From Burkholderiales bacterium Ga0077543 (GTDB lineage: Bacteria; Pseudomonadota; Gammaproteobacteria; Burkholderiales; Burkholderiaceae_C): a stretch of DNA of 35,576 bases. The first letter of the stretch is position 1; the number at the start of each line of letters is the position of its first letter. The notes beneath the pieces were generated by a model. It was not told the DNA's origin, ran no database searches, and was given only the letters and a program-made list of their open reading frames with translations. The position numbers and the translations under genes are program-made. Positions 7,340-16,165 of the stretch are shown here, piece after piece. The DNA is taken from positions 1 through 35,576 of the forward strand of contig LNET01000033.1 of NCBI GenBank assembly GCA_001464055.1. Direction: 5' to 3'.

Positions 7340-8680
7340 ATGAACCTCTACAGCAAGCTGCAGCAGCGCCAGGCTGCAGGCCGGCCGGTGCGAATCGGCC
7401 TGATCGGCGCCGGCAAGTTCGGTTCGATGTACCTGGCCCAGATCCCGCGCACACCCGGTGTGCACCTGGTCGGGGTGGCCGACCTGTCGCCAGAAAGCGC
7501 CTGCCGCAACCTGGCGCGCGTGGGCTGGGAACCCCAGCGGGTGCAGGCCGCGTCGCTGGACGCCGCGGTCAAGACCGGCACCACCCACGTCGGCGACGAC
7601 TGGCAGGCGCTGGTGTCGCATCCGGCCATCGACGTCATCGTCGAATGCACCGGCCATCCCATCGCTGCGGTCGACCACTGCCTGGGTGCTTTCGCGCACG
7701 GCAAGCATGTCGTCAACGTCACGGTCGAGGCCGACGCCTTCTGCGGGCCGCTGCTGGCGCGCAGGGCTGCGCAGGCCGGCGTGGTGTATTCCATGGCTTT
7801 CGGCGACCAGCCGGCCCTGATCTGCGACCTGGTCGACTGGGCCCGCACCTGCGGCTTCCCGGTGGTCGCGGCCGGCCGTGGCCACAAGTGGCTGCCGCAC
7901 TTCTGCGAATCGACACCTGAAACGGTGTGGGGCCACTACGGCCTGACACCCGAGCAGGCCGCGCGCGGCGGGCTCAACCCGAAGATGTTCAACAGCTTCC
8001 TCGACGGCAGCAAGCCTTCGATCGAATGCACGGCGGTGTCCAACGCCACCGGTCTGGCGGTGCCCGGCACCGGGCTGTTGTACCCCCCGGCGAGCGTGGC
8101 CGACATCCCTTTCGTCACGCGCCCGAAAAGCGAGGGCGGCTTGCTCGAACGCAAGGGCATGGTCGAGGTGATCTCGTCGCTGGAGACCGACGGCCGCGTG
8201 ATCCCCTATGACATCCGGATGGGCGTGTGGGTCACGGTCGAGGCCGAGACCGACTACATCAGAAACTGCTTCGAGGAATACAACGCCCACACCGACCCCA
8301 GCGGTCGCTACTTCACGCTTTACAAGCGCTGGCATCTCATCGGGCTGGAAGTGGGAGTGTCGGTAGCCAGCGTGGCCCTGCGCGGCGAACCCACGGGCGT
8401 GCCCACCGCCTGGAACGCCGACGTGGTGGCCACGGCCAAGCGCGATCTGCAACCCGGGGACCTGCTCGACGGCGAAGGCGGCTTCACGGTCTGGGGCAAG
8501 CTGCAGCCGGCCAGCGCTTCCCTGGCCATGGGCGGGCTGCCGCTGGGCCTGGCACACGATGTGCGCGTGCTGCGGCCCGTGCGCAAGGGCCAGTGCCTGA
8601 GCTGGGCTGACGTGGCGGTCGACACCCACACCCAGGCCTGGCGCCTGCGCAAGGAAATGGAACAGACCTTCGGGGCCTGA
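7340..8680 (+). CDS. NAD(P)-dependent oxidoreductase with SAF domain (COG4091-like)
   Basis: Cytoplasmic enzyme of 446 residues. An N-terminal Rossmann domain has GAGKFG at 23-28, and the middle part resembles homoserine dehydrogenase. A C-terminal SAF-type domain of about residues 360-430 includes the KRDLQPGD segment. This architecture is the COG4091 group, often annotated as predicted homoserine dehydrogenase or, because of the SAF domain, wrongly as a flagellar FlgA protein. Members act on polyol, apionate-like or other hydroxyacid substrates in some pathways, so threonine synthesis should not be assumed. AGGAG lies ten bases before the ATG. No transporter or second pathway enzyme is adjacent, so the substrate is open. 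Confidence 0.8.
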   Translation: MNLYSKLQQRQAAGRPVRIGLIGAGKFGSMYLAQIPRTPGVHLVGVADLSPESACRNLARVGWEPQRVQAASLDAAVKTGTTHVGDDWQALVSHPAIDVIVECTGHPIAAVDHCLGAFAHGKHVVNVTVEADAFCGPLLARRAAQAGVVYSMAFGDQPALICDLVDWARTCGFPVVAAGRGHKWLPHFCESTPETVWGHYGLTPEQAARGGLNPKMFNSFLDGSKPSIECTAVSNATGLAVPGTGLLYPPASVADIPFVTRPKSEGGLLERKGMVEVISSLETDGRVIPYDIRMGVWVTVEAETDYIRNCFEEYNAHTDPSGRYFTLYKRWHLIGLEVGVSVASVALRGEPTGVPTAWNADVVATAKRDLQPGDLLDGEGGFTVWGKLQPASASLAMGGLPLGLAHDVRVLRPVRKGQCLSWADVAVDTHTQAWRLRKEMEQTFGA

Positions 8681-8867
8681 GCCACCAGGGCAAGGTCGGT
8701 CCTCGATCTTGAACGTCCATTGCAAAGCCGGGATGTGAACCCCGGTGCGCTCGCGCACAGGGTTCATGCTTCTTTACACGAGCCACACGCAGGATCCATC
8801 GGGGGCCGCTCCAATGCGCGGGAAGCCAGGCCGTGACGCTTGCCCGCAAACACTCAGGAGGAAACCC

Positions 8868-10088
8868 ATGCCGCTGCCCTTGTTCCTGCGCTTGTCCTTG
8901 CCTTCGAAAACCGGGCGGATTCGGCGTGGCCGCCTGCTCACCCTGGCCATCCTGGCCTGCACGGCGCTGTCGGGCGCCCGCGCCGCCACCGACTTCAGCG
9001 CACTGACCCAGCTGGCCCAGGGTGCCGTGGCCGGCAGCAATGTGCCGCAGGCCGTGCCGGGCTTCGAGCTATTGCTGTGGCAGAACGGCTTGCCGATTTA
9101 CCACCAGTCCTTCGGCCGCTGGACTCAGGGCACGGCCGCCAACATGGACAGCGCGACCAAGACCATCAGCGGCGCGCTGGTGATGGCCTTGACGGAGACG
9201 CAGCCCAACTTTCAGCTCGACACGAAGCTCTCGAGCCTGTTGCCCAGTTTCATGGACAACGCCGACAAGCGCGACATCACCGTGCGCCAGGCCTTCAGCC
9301 ACACCTCGGGCCTGCCCGGCCCCACCGCCGGCTCGGCCATCCTGGGGGCCGACAACATCACGCTGCAACAGGCCGCTGGCCTGGTGGCACGGCTGCCGAT
9401 GGAAAACGGCCCCGCGGGCAGCAGCTTTTCCTACGGCGGGGTGTCGATGCACGCCGCTGGCGCAGCAGCCGAAGTGGCGGGCGGCCTGCCCTACGCCACG
9501 CTGATGCAGCAGCGTGTGCTGGACCCTTTGGGCATGGCCAGCACACGCTTCGTGCTGCCCAGCCCCGGGTCGCAGAACCCGCGCGTGGCCGGCGGGCTGG
9601 AAAGCACGGCATCCGACATGGCCAGCTTCATGGACATGCTGCTGGCCGACGGCGTGCGGCGCAGCACCGGCCAGCGGGTGCTGGCTGCTTCGTCGGTCGC
9701 CACGATGCTGACCCGGCAGACCACCGATGACCAGACGCTGGCGTCTTCCCCCACGGAAGACAGCCTGTATGGCATCGGAGTCTGGCTGGACCAGCTCGAA
9801 ACCACCGGTGCTGAGCCGGTGGATGCCTTGGCGGCAGGTGCGCGCGGCTTTCATGCCTGGATCGACCATGACCTGGATCTTGTCTTCGTCTTCGCCACCG
9901 ACCGGACCAGCTTCGAGAACATCGAATCCTTGTCGGCCCAGATGCACGCCACCATCGTCAACACCCTGGCCATACCCGAACCGCAGCCGCTGCTGATGTG
10001 GGCGTTGGGCAGTGGTCTGCTGGCCTGGCGCCTGCGGCGCGTGGCTGGCACACGGCAGTCGCCAATGGCGCTCGACAGCGGTGGCTGA
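8868..10088 (+). CDS. Serine hydrolase (class C beta-lactamase fold) with PEP-CTERM anchor
   Basis: Exported 406-residue protein of the beta-lactamase/penicillin-binding-protein-like hydrolase family. AGGAGG stands five bases before the ATG, ruling out the longer frame. A long signal peptide covers residues about 1-39. The catalytic SxxK is S95-A-T-K98. The family HTSGL motif is at 145-149. The second motif reads Y189-G-G rather than the usual YxN. The C-terminus carries IPEPQPLL from residue 369, a hydrophobic helix, and RLRR at 388-391, which is the PEP-CTERM sorting signal recognised by exosortase, followed by an unusually long tail of about 15 residues. It probably works at the cell surface as an esterase, peptidase or amidase; the substrate is unknown. 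No exosortase gene is in the window. Confidence 0.85.
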   Translation: MPLPLFLRLSLPSKTGRIRRGRLLTLAILACTALSGARAATDFSALTQLAQGAVAGSNVPQAVPGFELLLWQNGLPIYHQSFGRWTQGTAANMDSATKTISGALVMALTETQPNFQLDTKLSSLLPSFMDNADKRDITVRQAFSHTSGLPGPTAGSAILGADNITLQQAAGLVARLPMENGPAGSSFSYGGVSMHAAGAAAEVAGGLPYATLMQQRVLDPLGMASTRFVLPSPGSQNPRVAGGLESTASDMASFMDMLLADGVRRSTGQRVLAASSVATMLTRQTTDDQTLASSPTEDSLYGIGVWLDQLETTGAEPVDALAAGARGFHAWIDHDLDLVFVFATDRTSFENIESLSAQMHATIVNTLAIPEPQPLLMWALGSGLLAWRLRRVAGTRQSPMALDSGG

Positions 10089-10155
10089 GCCCGGGTGGGT
10101 GGTGGGCGAGCCATGGTTTGACGGGCGCCGACAAGCTGGCGATGACAATCGGCGC

Positions 10156-10962
10156 ATGAGAGCGCTGTTTCGTCATCCAGGTCTGGTCTGTGCCACGCTG
10201 ATGGGGGCGGCTTTGGCCATGGTCACGATGACCGCCAAGGCCGCGCCTGCAGCATGGCCGCCCTTGCAGACGCAGGTACAGGTGCAGGCCAAGCTACAGA
10301 CCCAGGTGCACACGCTCGACGGTCATCGCGTGACGCTGGACATCTACCCGGCTGCCGGTCCGCCGAGCGGGGCTGCCATCCTGTCGCATGGATTCACGCG
10401 CAGCCGGCGCACGCTGGCGGGCCATGCGCAGGCGCTGGCCGACTCCGGCCTGCTGGCCATGACACCCGACCTGCCCTGCACCTTCGACTTCCGCTGCAAC
10501 GCCAGCGCGCTGGCCGCACTGGTGGGCTTGCTGCGGGCTGGCGGAACCTTCGGCGAGCCGATCGAAAGGATCATGCTCGTGGGCTTTTCCGCCGGCGGGC
10601 TGTCCAGTCTGCTGGCGGCGGACACGCCAGGCGTGGTGGGCTTCGTCGGCCTGGACCCGTTCGACCGCACGCTGCCTGCGCCAGCCGGCTTCCTGGGTTT
10701 GACGGCGGCCGGCCGGCTGCGCACAGAAACGCTGCTGATGCGCGCACCCCCGTCGCGCTGCAATGCCGAAGCCGTGGCCGCACCCTGGGGCGCCACGCTG
10801 CCGGCGCTGTGGCGCGACGAGCTGATCGCGGACGCTTCGCACTGCGACTTCGAGTCCCCCACCGACTGGATGTGCCGTCTGGCCTGCGGCGACACCGACC
10901 CGGCGCGCCAGTTGCAGGTACGCCAGGGCTTGCTGGACGCCGCGGCACGCTGGATGCGCTGA
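10156..10962 (+). CDS. Secreted alpha/beta hydrolase
   Basis: A 268-residue alpha/beta-hydrolase-fold protein with a signal peptide of about 29 residues (cleavage near AKA-AP). The oxyanion-side SHGF is at 77-80, the nucleophile elbow GFSAGG at 143-148 with S145, a likely acid D167 or D170 in GLDPFDR, and a likely catalytic H229 in DASHCDF. Six cysteines in the mature part fit a disulfide-bonded exported enzyme. The general shape is that of chlorophyllase or dienelactone-hydrolase-like esterases; the substrate cannot be told. It follows the PEP-CTERM serine hydrolase by 67 bases on the same strand, so the two hydrolases may be cotranscribed. No good ribosome site precedes the ATG, which leaves the start less certain. 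Confidence 0.82.
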   Translation: MRALFRHPGLVCATLMGAALAMVTMTAKAAPAAWPPLQTQVQVQAKLQTQVHTLDGHRVTLDIYPAAGPPSGAAILSHGFTRSRRTLAGHAQALADSGLLAMTPDLPCTFDFRCNASALAALVGLLRAGGTFGEPIERIMLVGFSAGGLSSLLAADTPGVVGFVGLDPFDRTLPAPAGFLGLTAAGRLRTETLLMRAPPSRCNAEAVAAPWGATLPALWRDELIADASHCDFESPTDWMCRLACGDTDPARQLQVRQGLLDAAARWMR

Positions 10963-11817
10963 ACGGGCCAGGTTTCGGGCACCAGGTCCGGTTCGGCCGC
11001 CAGCGGGCCATGGGTTCAGGCCCGCTGGTTTGGCCTGACAAGGGTCGCTCGGCTTTCAGCTTCGCTGGCGGCACGACCGCCTCATCCTGCAGTTTGGCAG
11101 GCATCAGCCGATTGGGCACCAGCGCGCGCCAGCCCATGAGCAGCTGCTCCACCGAGCCTCCAGGACCCGGCCTGCCGCGCCGGATCTGTCACTGATGCCC
11201 GAAACATTCCACGACACCCCGAAGCACAGCGAGCTGGCGCGGAAAGACCGCCGCCACCGTCGAGAAGACCGCTCCCATCGTCGCGCACAAGCTCTTGCCC
11301 ACTGGTCGCGCGTGAAGGCTCGCCGCTGCTGATCGGATTCGACCACGAAGGACCGCTGAGCCCGTCGCTGCCGATGATCGCGCCACTGCGGAACGGCTGT
11401 TTCGCCTGGTTGATGATCTACCGCATGCTCAAGCCCGCCTGCATGGCGGGGCGCAAAGGCCGCGTCTGACTGGGCATGCTGCTGGTCCAGTCAGTTGGAA
11501 GGCCCATGTTGCGCGGCGCATTGATCAACGCCGACGCAGCATCAGCTGGCCACCCCGACGCGAATTTTGGCCTCAGGGACTGTCGGATTTCTTGACACGC
11601 CGCCTCGCAACAGAGGAACACGGGCGCATCGCAAGCCACCCCCCTAATTCCTTAAACATTTGTGGGCATTGCAGTTTTCGGCTCCTACCCGTCATTGGCG
11701 CGGTACCGGGTGCAGCTTTTGCTCGTTCAGATCAGCGCAGGCCCGGGCTTGCACATCCCCAGACATGCGGCGCTCTGAACGGGCCGCGGTCTTTATTTGC
11801 TGCATCAGGAGGAAACC
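10963..11817. other. Long gene-poor stretch
   Basis: About 855 bases between the alpha/beta hydrolase and the PEP-CTERM gene. Several short frames on both strands (for example plus 11194-11331, plus to 11469, minus 11189-11386, minus 11418-11639) have no recognisable family and no consistent start signals. This looks like decayed coding DNA or a lost gene. A strong hairpin sits at 11000-11028. The last part, 11640-11690, is locally AT-rich and may contain the promoter of the PEP-CTERM gene. A TTGACA at 11592-11597 has no good -10 partner. Confidence 0.45.
11000..11028. terminator. Perfect 10-bp hairpin behind the hydrolase gene
   Basis: Arms CCAGCGGGCC (11000-11009) and GGCCCGCTGG (11019-11028) pair perfectly around a nine-base loop, 37 bases after the stop of the alpha/beta hydrolase. 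Only three T residues follow, so it is a weak intrinsic terminator at best, or a 3'-end-stabilising hairpin. Confidence 0.45.
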
Positions 11818-12828
11818 ATGAAATTCAAGACTTTGGTCTCAGCAGCGGTGCTCGCGGCTGCCGGCCTGGGCAACGCGCAGGCTGCGCTCACCTCATTCCA
11901 AACCTTCGTTGGCTCCTACGGTGTTTCCACCGACGGCTGGGGCTCCACCACCCAGGCGGGCTCCATTTCCGCCTTCGTGCCCGCCGGGGCCACCGTGGTG
12001 GGCGCCTACCTCTACACATCCACCTTCAACAACGGCAGCTTGTCAGGGGTCGGCGGCAGCATCGCCGGGCAGGCCCTCTCAGGCATCACCAGCCTGGGCA
12101 CCAACAGCGACGCCTGCTGCTCGCTGACTGCGGGCCGCTTCAACGTCACCAACATCATCAAGCCCCTCATCGACGGTGGCCCGGGCGGCACCTACAACTT
12201 CGACGTGCGGGAGACTTCGGCCAGCCAGGACGGCTACGGCCTGGTGGTGGTGTATTCGCTGGCCTCGCTGGCGCCGACCACCGTAGGCATCCTGGACGGC
12301 TTTGCCAGAACAGCCGGTGAAACGACGAGCATCAACTTCGCCCAGCCGCTCAACACGGCAGCGCCCGGATTCGCGGCGGAAATGCGTCTGGGCATCGGGT
12401 TCAGCTTCAATGGCAGCGGCTGCGGCGGATCGGGACAGAGCTCGAGCGTCAGGGTCAACGGCACGACGATCACCAACAATGCAGGCTGCAACGACGACAG
12501 CGCCGACGCCGGCGCGGGCAACGGCAACCTGATCACGGTGGGCGGCAACGACGATCCGTTCTCGACGCTCTTGCCGACCTTGGCTGCCGACCGCGAGCGC
12601 TACGACCTCGCTCCTTACATCGTCAACGGCAGCAGCAGCATCGTGGTCAACACGCTGAACACCTCCCGCGACGACAACATCTTCCTGGCCGTGTTCCAGG
12701 TCACGGGTGAAGCTGGTATCAATACGCCGCCGCCAGGCGTGGTCCCGGAACCCGGATCGCTTGCGCTCGCTGCGCTGGCACTGCTGGGCCTGGGGCTTCA
12801 GCGCAGGAAAGCCAGCCGCCAGGCCTGA
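11818..12828 (+). CDS. PEP-CTERM sorting-domain protein
   Basis: Exported surface or extracellular-matrix protein of 336 residues. AGGAGG precedes the ATG by five bases. The signal peptide is residues 1-23 (AQA-AL). The body is rich in Gly, Ser, Thr and Asn and low in charge, as in many PEP-CTERM proteins, with cysteine pairs (ACCSL, GCGG, GCND) that may form disulfides. The C-terminal signal is VPEP at 309-312, a hydrophobic helix of about 16 residues, then QRRK. Exosortase normally cuts here and the protein goes to the envelope or exopolysaccharide. No catalytic motif was seen. It is followed by a clear terminator, so it is probably a single-gene transcript. Confidence 0.9.
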   Translation: MKFKTLVSAAVLAAAGLGNAQAALTSFQTFVGSYGVSTDGWGSTTQAGSISAFVPAGATVVGAYLYTSTFNNGSLSGVGGSIAGQALSGITSLGTNSDACCSLTAGRFNVTNIIKPLIDGGPGGTYNFDVRETSASQDGYGLVVVYSLASLAPTTVGILDGFARTAGETTSINFAQPLNTAAPGFAAEMRLGIGFSFNGSGCGGSGQSSSVRVNGTTITNNAGCNDDSADAGAGNGNLITVGGNDDPFSTLLPTLAADRERYDLAPYIVNGSSSIVVNTLNTSRDDNIFLAVFQVTGEAGINTPPPGVVPEPGSLALAALALLGLGLQRRKASRQA

Positions 12829-12850
12829 CACCTGGTTGCGCTTGCGCAAA

Positions 12851-12882
12851 CCCTCTGACGCGAAAGCTCAGAGGGATTTTTT
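12851..12882 (+). terminator. Intrinsic terminator after the PEP-CTERM gene
   Basis: CCCTCTGA (12851-12858) pairs with TCAGAGGG (12868-12875). The loop closes with GC-GAAA-GC, a GNRA-type tetraloop with one bulged C, and is followed by a run of six T at 12877-12882. This is the best Rho-independent terminator in the window. It ends only 17 bases before the ATG of the next gene. Confidence 0.88.
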
Positions 12883-12898
12883 CTTGGGATCAACGCAT

Positions 12899-14233
12899 AT
12901 GCCGAACACGTTCATGCACGGGCCCATTGCTCGCAGACTGGGTTTTGCGTCCCTGCTCCTCGCGTTCGCACTGGGTGGCGCCCACGCCGAGCCCATCAAT
13001 CGCCTGGGCCAGCCCCTTTCTGCCATCCCACCCCCGGGCAAGCCTGCAGAAACACGCGAGGAAAAGGCCTTTCGCGCCGGCGTCCAGGCCCAGCTGAGAA
13101 ACGATTGGCCTGGCGCCCGACGCCACTTCGACGACGCGCTCAAGCTGGCGCCGCAGTACCTGCCCGCGCTGATCGGCCTGGCGGGGGTGGCGCAAGCCGA
13201 AGGCAAGCTGACCGCTGCGGAAGATCTGCTGACCCGGGCTGAAAGACTGCATCCGGACGCCGCAGAGGTGCAGCTGGCCTGGGGCCGGCTGCTCATCGCG
13301 AAGAACGCGCTTGGACCGGCCGAGAATGCCTTGCGCAAGGCCATTGCGCTGTCGCCTGCAACGGTGCCGCCGCGGCTCGAGCTCGGAGACCTGCTGCTGC
13401 GCCTGGGCCGCGCGGCCGATGCGCTGAACGCCTTCCGTGAGGCCAGCAGCCTCGACCCGAAGAACAAGTACGCCGCCTATGGCCAGGGTGCCGCCGCCGC
13501 CGCCGCTGGCGACCGCCAGCAGGCGCTTCAAGCCCTGGCCCTGGCGGCGGAGCTGGCACCGACTGACCCGGCGCCGCTTCGCGCCAGTGGGCGGATCCAC
13601 CTTGAAAGCGCAGACCTGAGCAAGGCGCTGGCCGACTTCGACCGTGGCCTGGCTAGACAACCCCGGTTCGTCCCCCTGATGCTGGACCGCGCCGAGGTGC
13701 TCTCGCGCCAGCGACGCACGCCCGACGCCATCGCCCAGGTGCTCGCCGCGGAAAAGCTCGCGCCTTCGAACGTGGAAGTGCAAATGAAGCTGGCCGACAC
13801 CTACCAGGGCGCCCAGCGCTGGGCCGAGGCCGAGGCGCGGTACCTGAAGGCGATCAGCCTGGCGCCCAAACTGCCCTTTGCCTACAACAACCTCGCCTGG
13901 ATGACGGTCGTTCGCGGCGGTGATGCCGCCAAGGCGGTAGGGTGGGCGCGGCAGGCCGTGGCACTCGCGCCGCGTGCCTCGCCCTTTCACGACACGCTGG
14001 GCTGGGCATTGCGCGCGGCAGGCGAGCTGCAGGCCGCTGCCGCGAGCCTGAAACAGGCCATCCAGCTGGAAAGCAATGTTGCCGGCTATCACTATCACCT
14101 GGGCGTCGTCCAGGCCGAACAGAAAAACGCAGCAGCGGCCCGCGAGTCATTCAGGCGCGCGCTCGAACTCGACCCGAAGTTGCCCCAAGCCGGCGACATC
14201 CAGCGACTGCTGGCGCAACTGGCAACCGGTTGA
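12899..14233 (+). CDS. Secreted tetratricopeptide-repeat protein
   Basis: A 444-residue protein with a signal peptide (residues about 1-31, ending GGAHA-EP) and then about ten TPR units from residue 55 to the end. The repeats are marked by recurring A-x-x-x-F/L...LDP or LAP endings, such as DALKLAPQ, KAIALSPA, LAAELAPT, KAISLAPK and RALELDPK. TPR arrays form helical scaffolds for protein contacts, and in the periplasm they often serve exopolysaccharide or envelope assembly. Because it follows a PEP-CTERM gene, a role in surface-protein or polysaccharide export is possible, but it is far shorter than the PrsT-type TPR lipoprotein. No Shine-Dalgarno sequence precedes the ATG, and a terminator ends 17 bases upstream; an in-frame ATG at 12914 is an alternative start. 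Confidence 0.82.
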   Translation: MPNTFMHGPIARRLGFASLLLAFALGGAHAEPINRLGQPLSAIPPPGKPAETREEKAFRAGVQAQLRNDWPGARRHFDDALKLAPQYLPALIGLAGVAQAEGKLTAAEDLLTRAERLHPDAAEVQLAWGRLLIAKNALGPAENALRKAIALSPATVPPRLELGDLLLRLGRAADALNAFREASSLDPKNKYAAYGQGAAAAAAGDRQQALQALALAAELAPTDPAPLRASGRIHLESADLSKALADFDRGLARQPRFVPLMLDRAEVLSRQRRTPDAIAQVLAAEKLAPSNVEVQMKLADTYQGAQRWAEAEARYLKAISLAPKLPFAYNNLAWMTVVRGGDAAKAVGWARQAVALAPRASPFHDTLGWALRAAGELQAAAASLKQAIQLESNVAGYHYHLGVVQAEQKNAAAARESFRRALELDPKLPQAGDIQRLLAQLATG

Positions 14234-14296
14234 CCAGGTTGATTGCCAGCGCCGATCCCAATCAGAGCCGCCGGCGAGCGCCGACAAACCCCTGAT

Positions 14297-16165
14297 TCAA
14301 GCCGCCGCGACCAGGGTGTGGCGCCCACGCTGTTTGCCGGCGTACATCGCCGTGTCGGCGGCGCGCAGCAGTTCGGCGGCGCTGGTGCCGTGCAGCGGTG
14401 CGACGGCGTAGCCCACGGTTGCACCCACCCTGCAACTGCGTCCTTCACCCAGAGGAAACGGGCGGTCGAACTGCGCCAGCAGCCGCCGGCCGATGTGGTC
14501 CAGACGGGCACTGTCGGCCGGTTGCGAGCTCACCAGCACGAACTCGTCGCCGCCCAGGCGGGCGACGATGTCGCCGCTGCGGGCCACCTCCCGCAGGCGT
14601 TGCGCCACTTCGCGCAGCAGCAGGTCGCCGGCTTCGTGGCCCCAGCAGTCGTTGATGCCCTTGAAGCCGTCCAGGTCCAGCAGGTACAGCGCCAGGGTCG
14701 GCGCGCTCCCAGGTTCGGGCGCGCCTTGGGGTGCGGCCAGGCGCACTTCCAGCGCAGTGTCCAGCGCGCGTCGGTTGTGCAGGCCGGTCAGCGGGTCGGT
14801 GCTGGCCAGCAGCCGCAGGGTGTCGCGCTCGGTCTGCGCCGCCGCGGCCGCGGCGCGCAGTTCCTCCAGCCGCACGCCCAGCGCCAGCAACCAGCAGCCC
14901 ATCTCCAAGGCATAGGTGAACTGCACCAGGTGCAGGGTGAGGAAGTTCACCGGCAGGTGGCCGCGCAGCAGCAGGGTCAGCCCGAGGATGCCCACGAGGT
15001 TGGTCATGCAGCCCAGCAGCACCAGGCCGGCACCGCGGTCGCCGGCGGCACGCTGGGCCAGTGCCGCCGGCACCACCAGCAGCAGGTGCAGCACGCCCAG
15101 CAGCATGCAGGCGATGGCCACGGGCTTGTAGCTGGCCAGGCCGAGCACGAAGGCCGGCAGGGTGAGCAGGCTCAGCACCGAAATCACATGCAACGCGAGA
15201 ACGGTGCGCGGCGCGTACATCCTCATGTTCAGTGCACGCAGGAAGAACTGCACGTTGGCCGCGATGATCAGTGCCGGGGCCAGCACCGTCATATTGGCCG
15301 CCAGCCAGCCGCTGTGCGGCCAGAACCAGACCGCGCCGTGCCCGTAGATCCCCAGCGAGAACAGCCACGAGGCCAGCAACGCACCCGCGTAGGCCAGGAA
15401 AACGCCCTGGCGCCGGTGCAGGCCCGTCACCAGGCTGGTGAGCATCATGAACACCCACAGGCCGCTCATCACGCCCTGGAAGGCGAGGTCCGCCCCTTCG
15501 TCGGCCAGCAGTTCGCCAGGCTGCATCAGCACTGGATCGACGAGTTGCGCGCTCGGGGTGACGATGCGCAGCATCAGGTGCTGCGTCTGCCCGGGCTGCA
15601 GCTGCAGCGGAGCGGCCAGCGCCCGCGTGGGCAGCAGGCGGTCTCGATGGGCGACCAGGGCACCCATTTCCAGCGTGCGCAGCACCCGGCCCTGGTTGTC
15701 CAGAACGGTCAGCTGCACCTGCTGCAGGATGGGGTAGCCCAGGCTCAGCGTCCATGTCGCCGGGGCAGTCTCGTCCAGGTGCACGGGCAGGTGGACCCAG
15801 GTGGTGCCGCGGTGTGGCCCGAGGTTGCCGCGCGGGCCGGTGGGGGCGGCAAACTGGTCCCGCCGCTGCCAGGCCTGTGCCGCGTCCATCGCCGGGGCGG
15901 CCGCCGCGTCGGGGGCTGTGTCCGACTCCGGCAGCCTCAGCACGCGCATCGTCGACCAGCCACTTTCCCGGCCGCTGGTGGCGTTCAGCGTCAGCGTCGC
16001 TGTCTCGGCCCGGGCCGGCAGAGCTGCGGCCAGCAAGCACAACAGCAGCCACAGCAGCACCCAGTGCAGCGCGGCCGGCCACCTGTTCCCCTGCGCGCCG
16101 CGGCGGCCCGCGGCTCGCTCTCCGACCAGGAAGCCGGCTTGGCACAGGGCGGGCTCAGGGCGCAT
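14297..16165 (-). CDS. 7TMR-DISM sensor diguanylate cyclase (GGDEF)
   Basis: Membrane sensor of 622 residues that makes cyclic di-GMP. A signal peptide or first helix covers residues about 30-53. A periplasmic domain of about residues 60-220 is of the 7TMR-DISM extracellular type (probably carbohydrate- or ligand-binding). Seven hydrophobic helices lie at about 225-430. A short helix then leads into a GGDEF domain from about 455, with DPLTGLHNRR at its start and the active-site GGDEF at 538-542. The inhibitory I-site RxxD (RSGD) is five residues before it, so product inhibition should be intact. It is convergent with the TPR gene, 63 bases apart. The input signal is unknown. No partner phosphodiesterase is adjacent. 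Confidence 0.92.
   Translation of the reverse strand: MRPEPALCQAGFLVGERAAGRRGAQGNRWPAALHWVLLWLLLCLLAAALPARAETATLTLNATSGRESGWSTMRVLRLPESDTAPDAAAAPAMDAAQAWQRRDQFAAPTGPRGNLGPHRGTTWVHLPVHLDETAPATWTLSLGYPILQQVQLTVLDNQGRVLRTLEMGALVAHRDRLLPTRALAAPLQLQPGQTQHLMLRIVTPSAQLVDPVLMQPGELLADEGADLAFQGVMSGLWVFMMLTSLVTGLHRRQGVFLAYAGALLASWLFSLGIYGHGAVWFWPHSGWLAANMTVLAPALIIAANVQFFLRALNMRMYAPRTVLALHVISVLSLLTLPAFVLGLASYKPVAIACMLLGVLHLLLVVPAALAQRAAGDRGAGLVLLGCMTNLVGILGLTLLLRGHLPVNFLTLHLVQFTYALEMGCWLLALGVRLEELRAAAAAAQTERDTLRLLASTDPLTGLHNRRALDTALEVRLAAPQGAPEPGSAPTLALYLLDLDGFKGINDCWGHEAGDLLLREVAQRLREVARSGDIVARLGGDEFVLVSSQPADSARLDHIGRRLLAQFDRPFPLGEGRSCRVGATVGYAVAPLHGTSAAELLRAADTAMYAGKQRGRHTLVAAA

Noticed and set aside
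7103..8767. Minus-strand open frame of 554 codons
   Set aside because: It mirrors the SAF-domain oxidoreductase on the plus strand, which has a good ribosome site and Rossmann motif.
11640..11740. Sigma-54 promoter for the PEP-CTERM gene
   Set aside because: GG and GC elements are present (for example TGGCGC...GTGCA) but not at the required 10-base distance.
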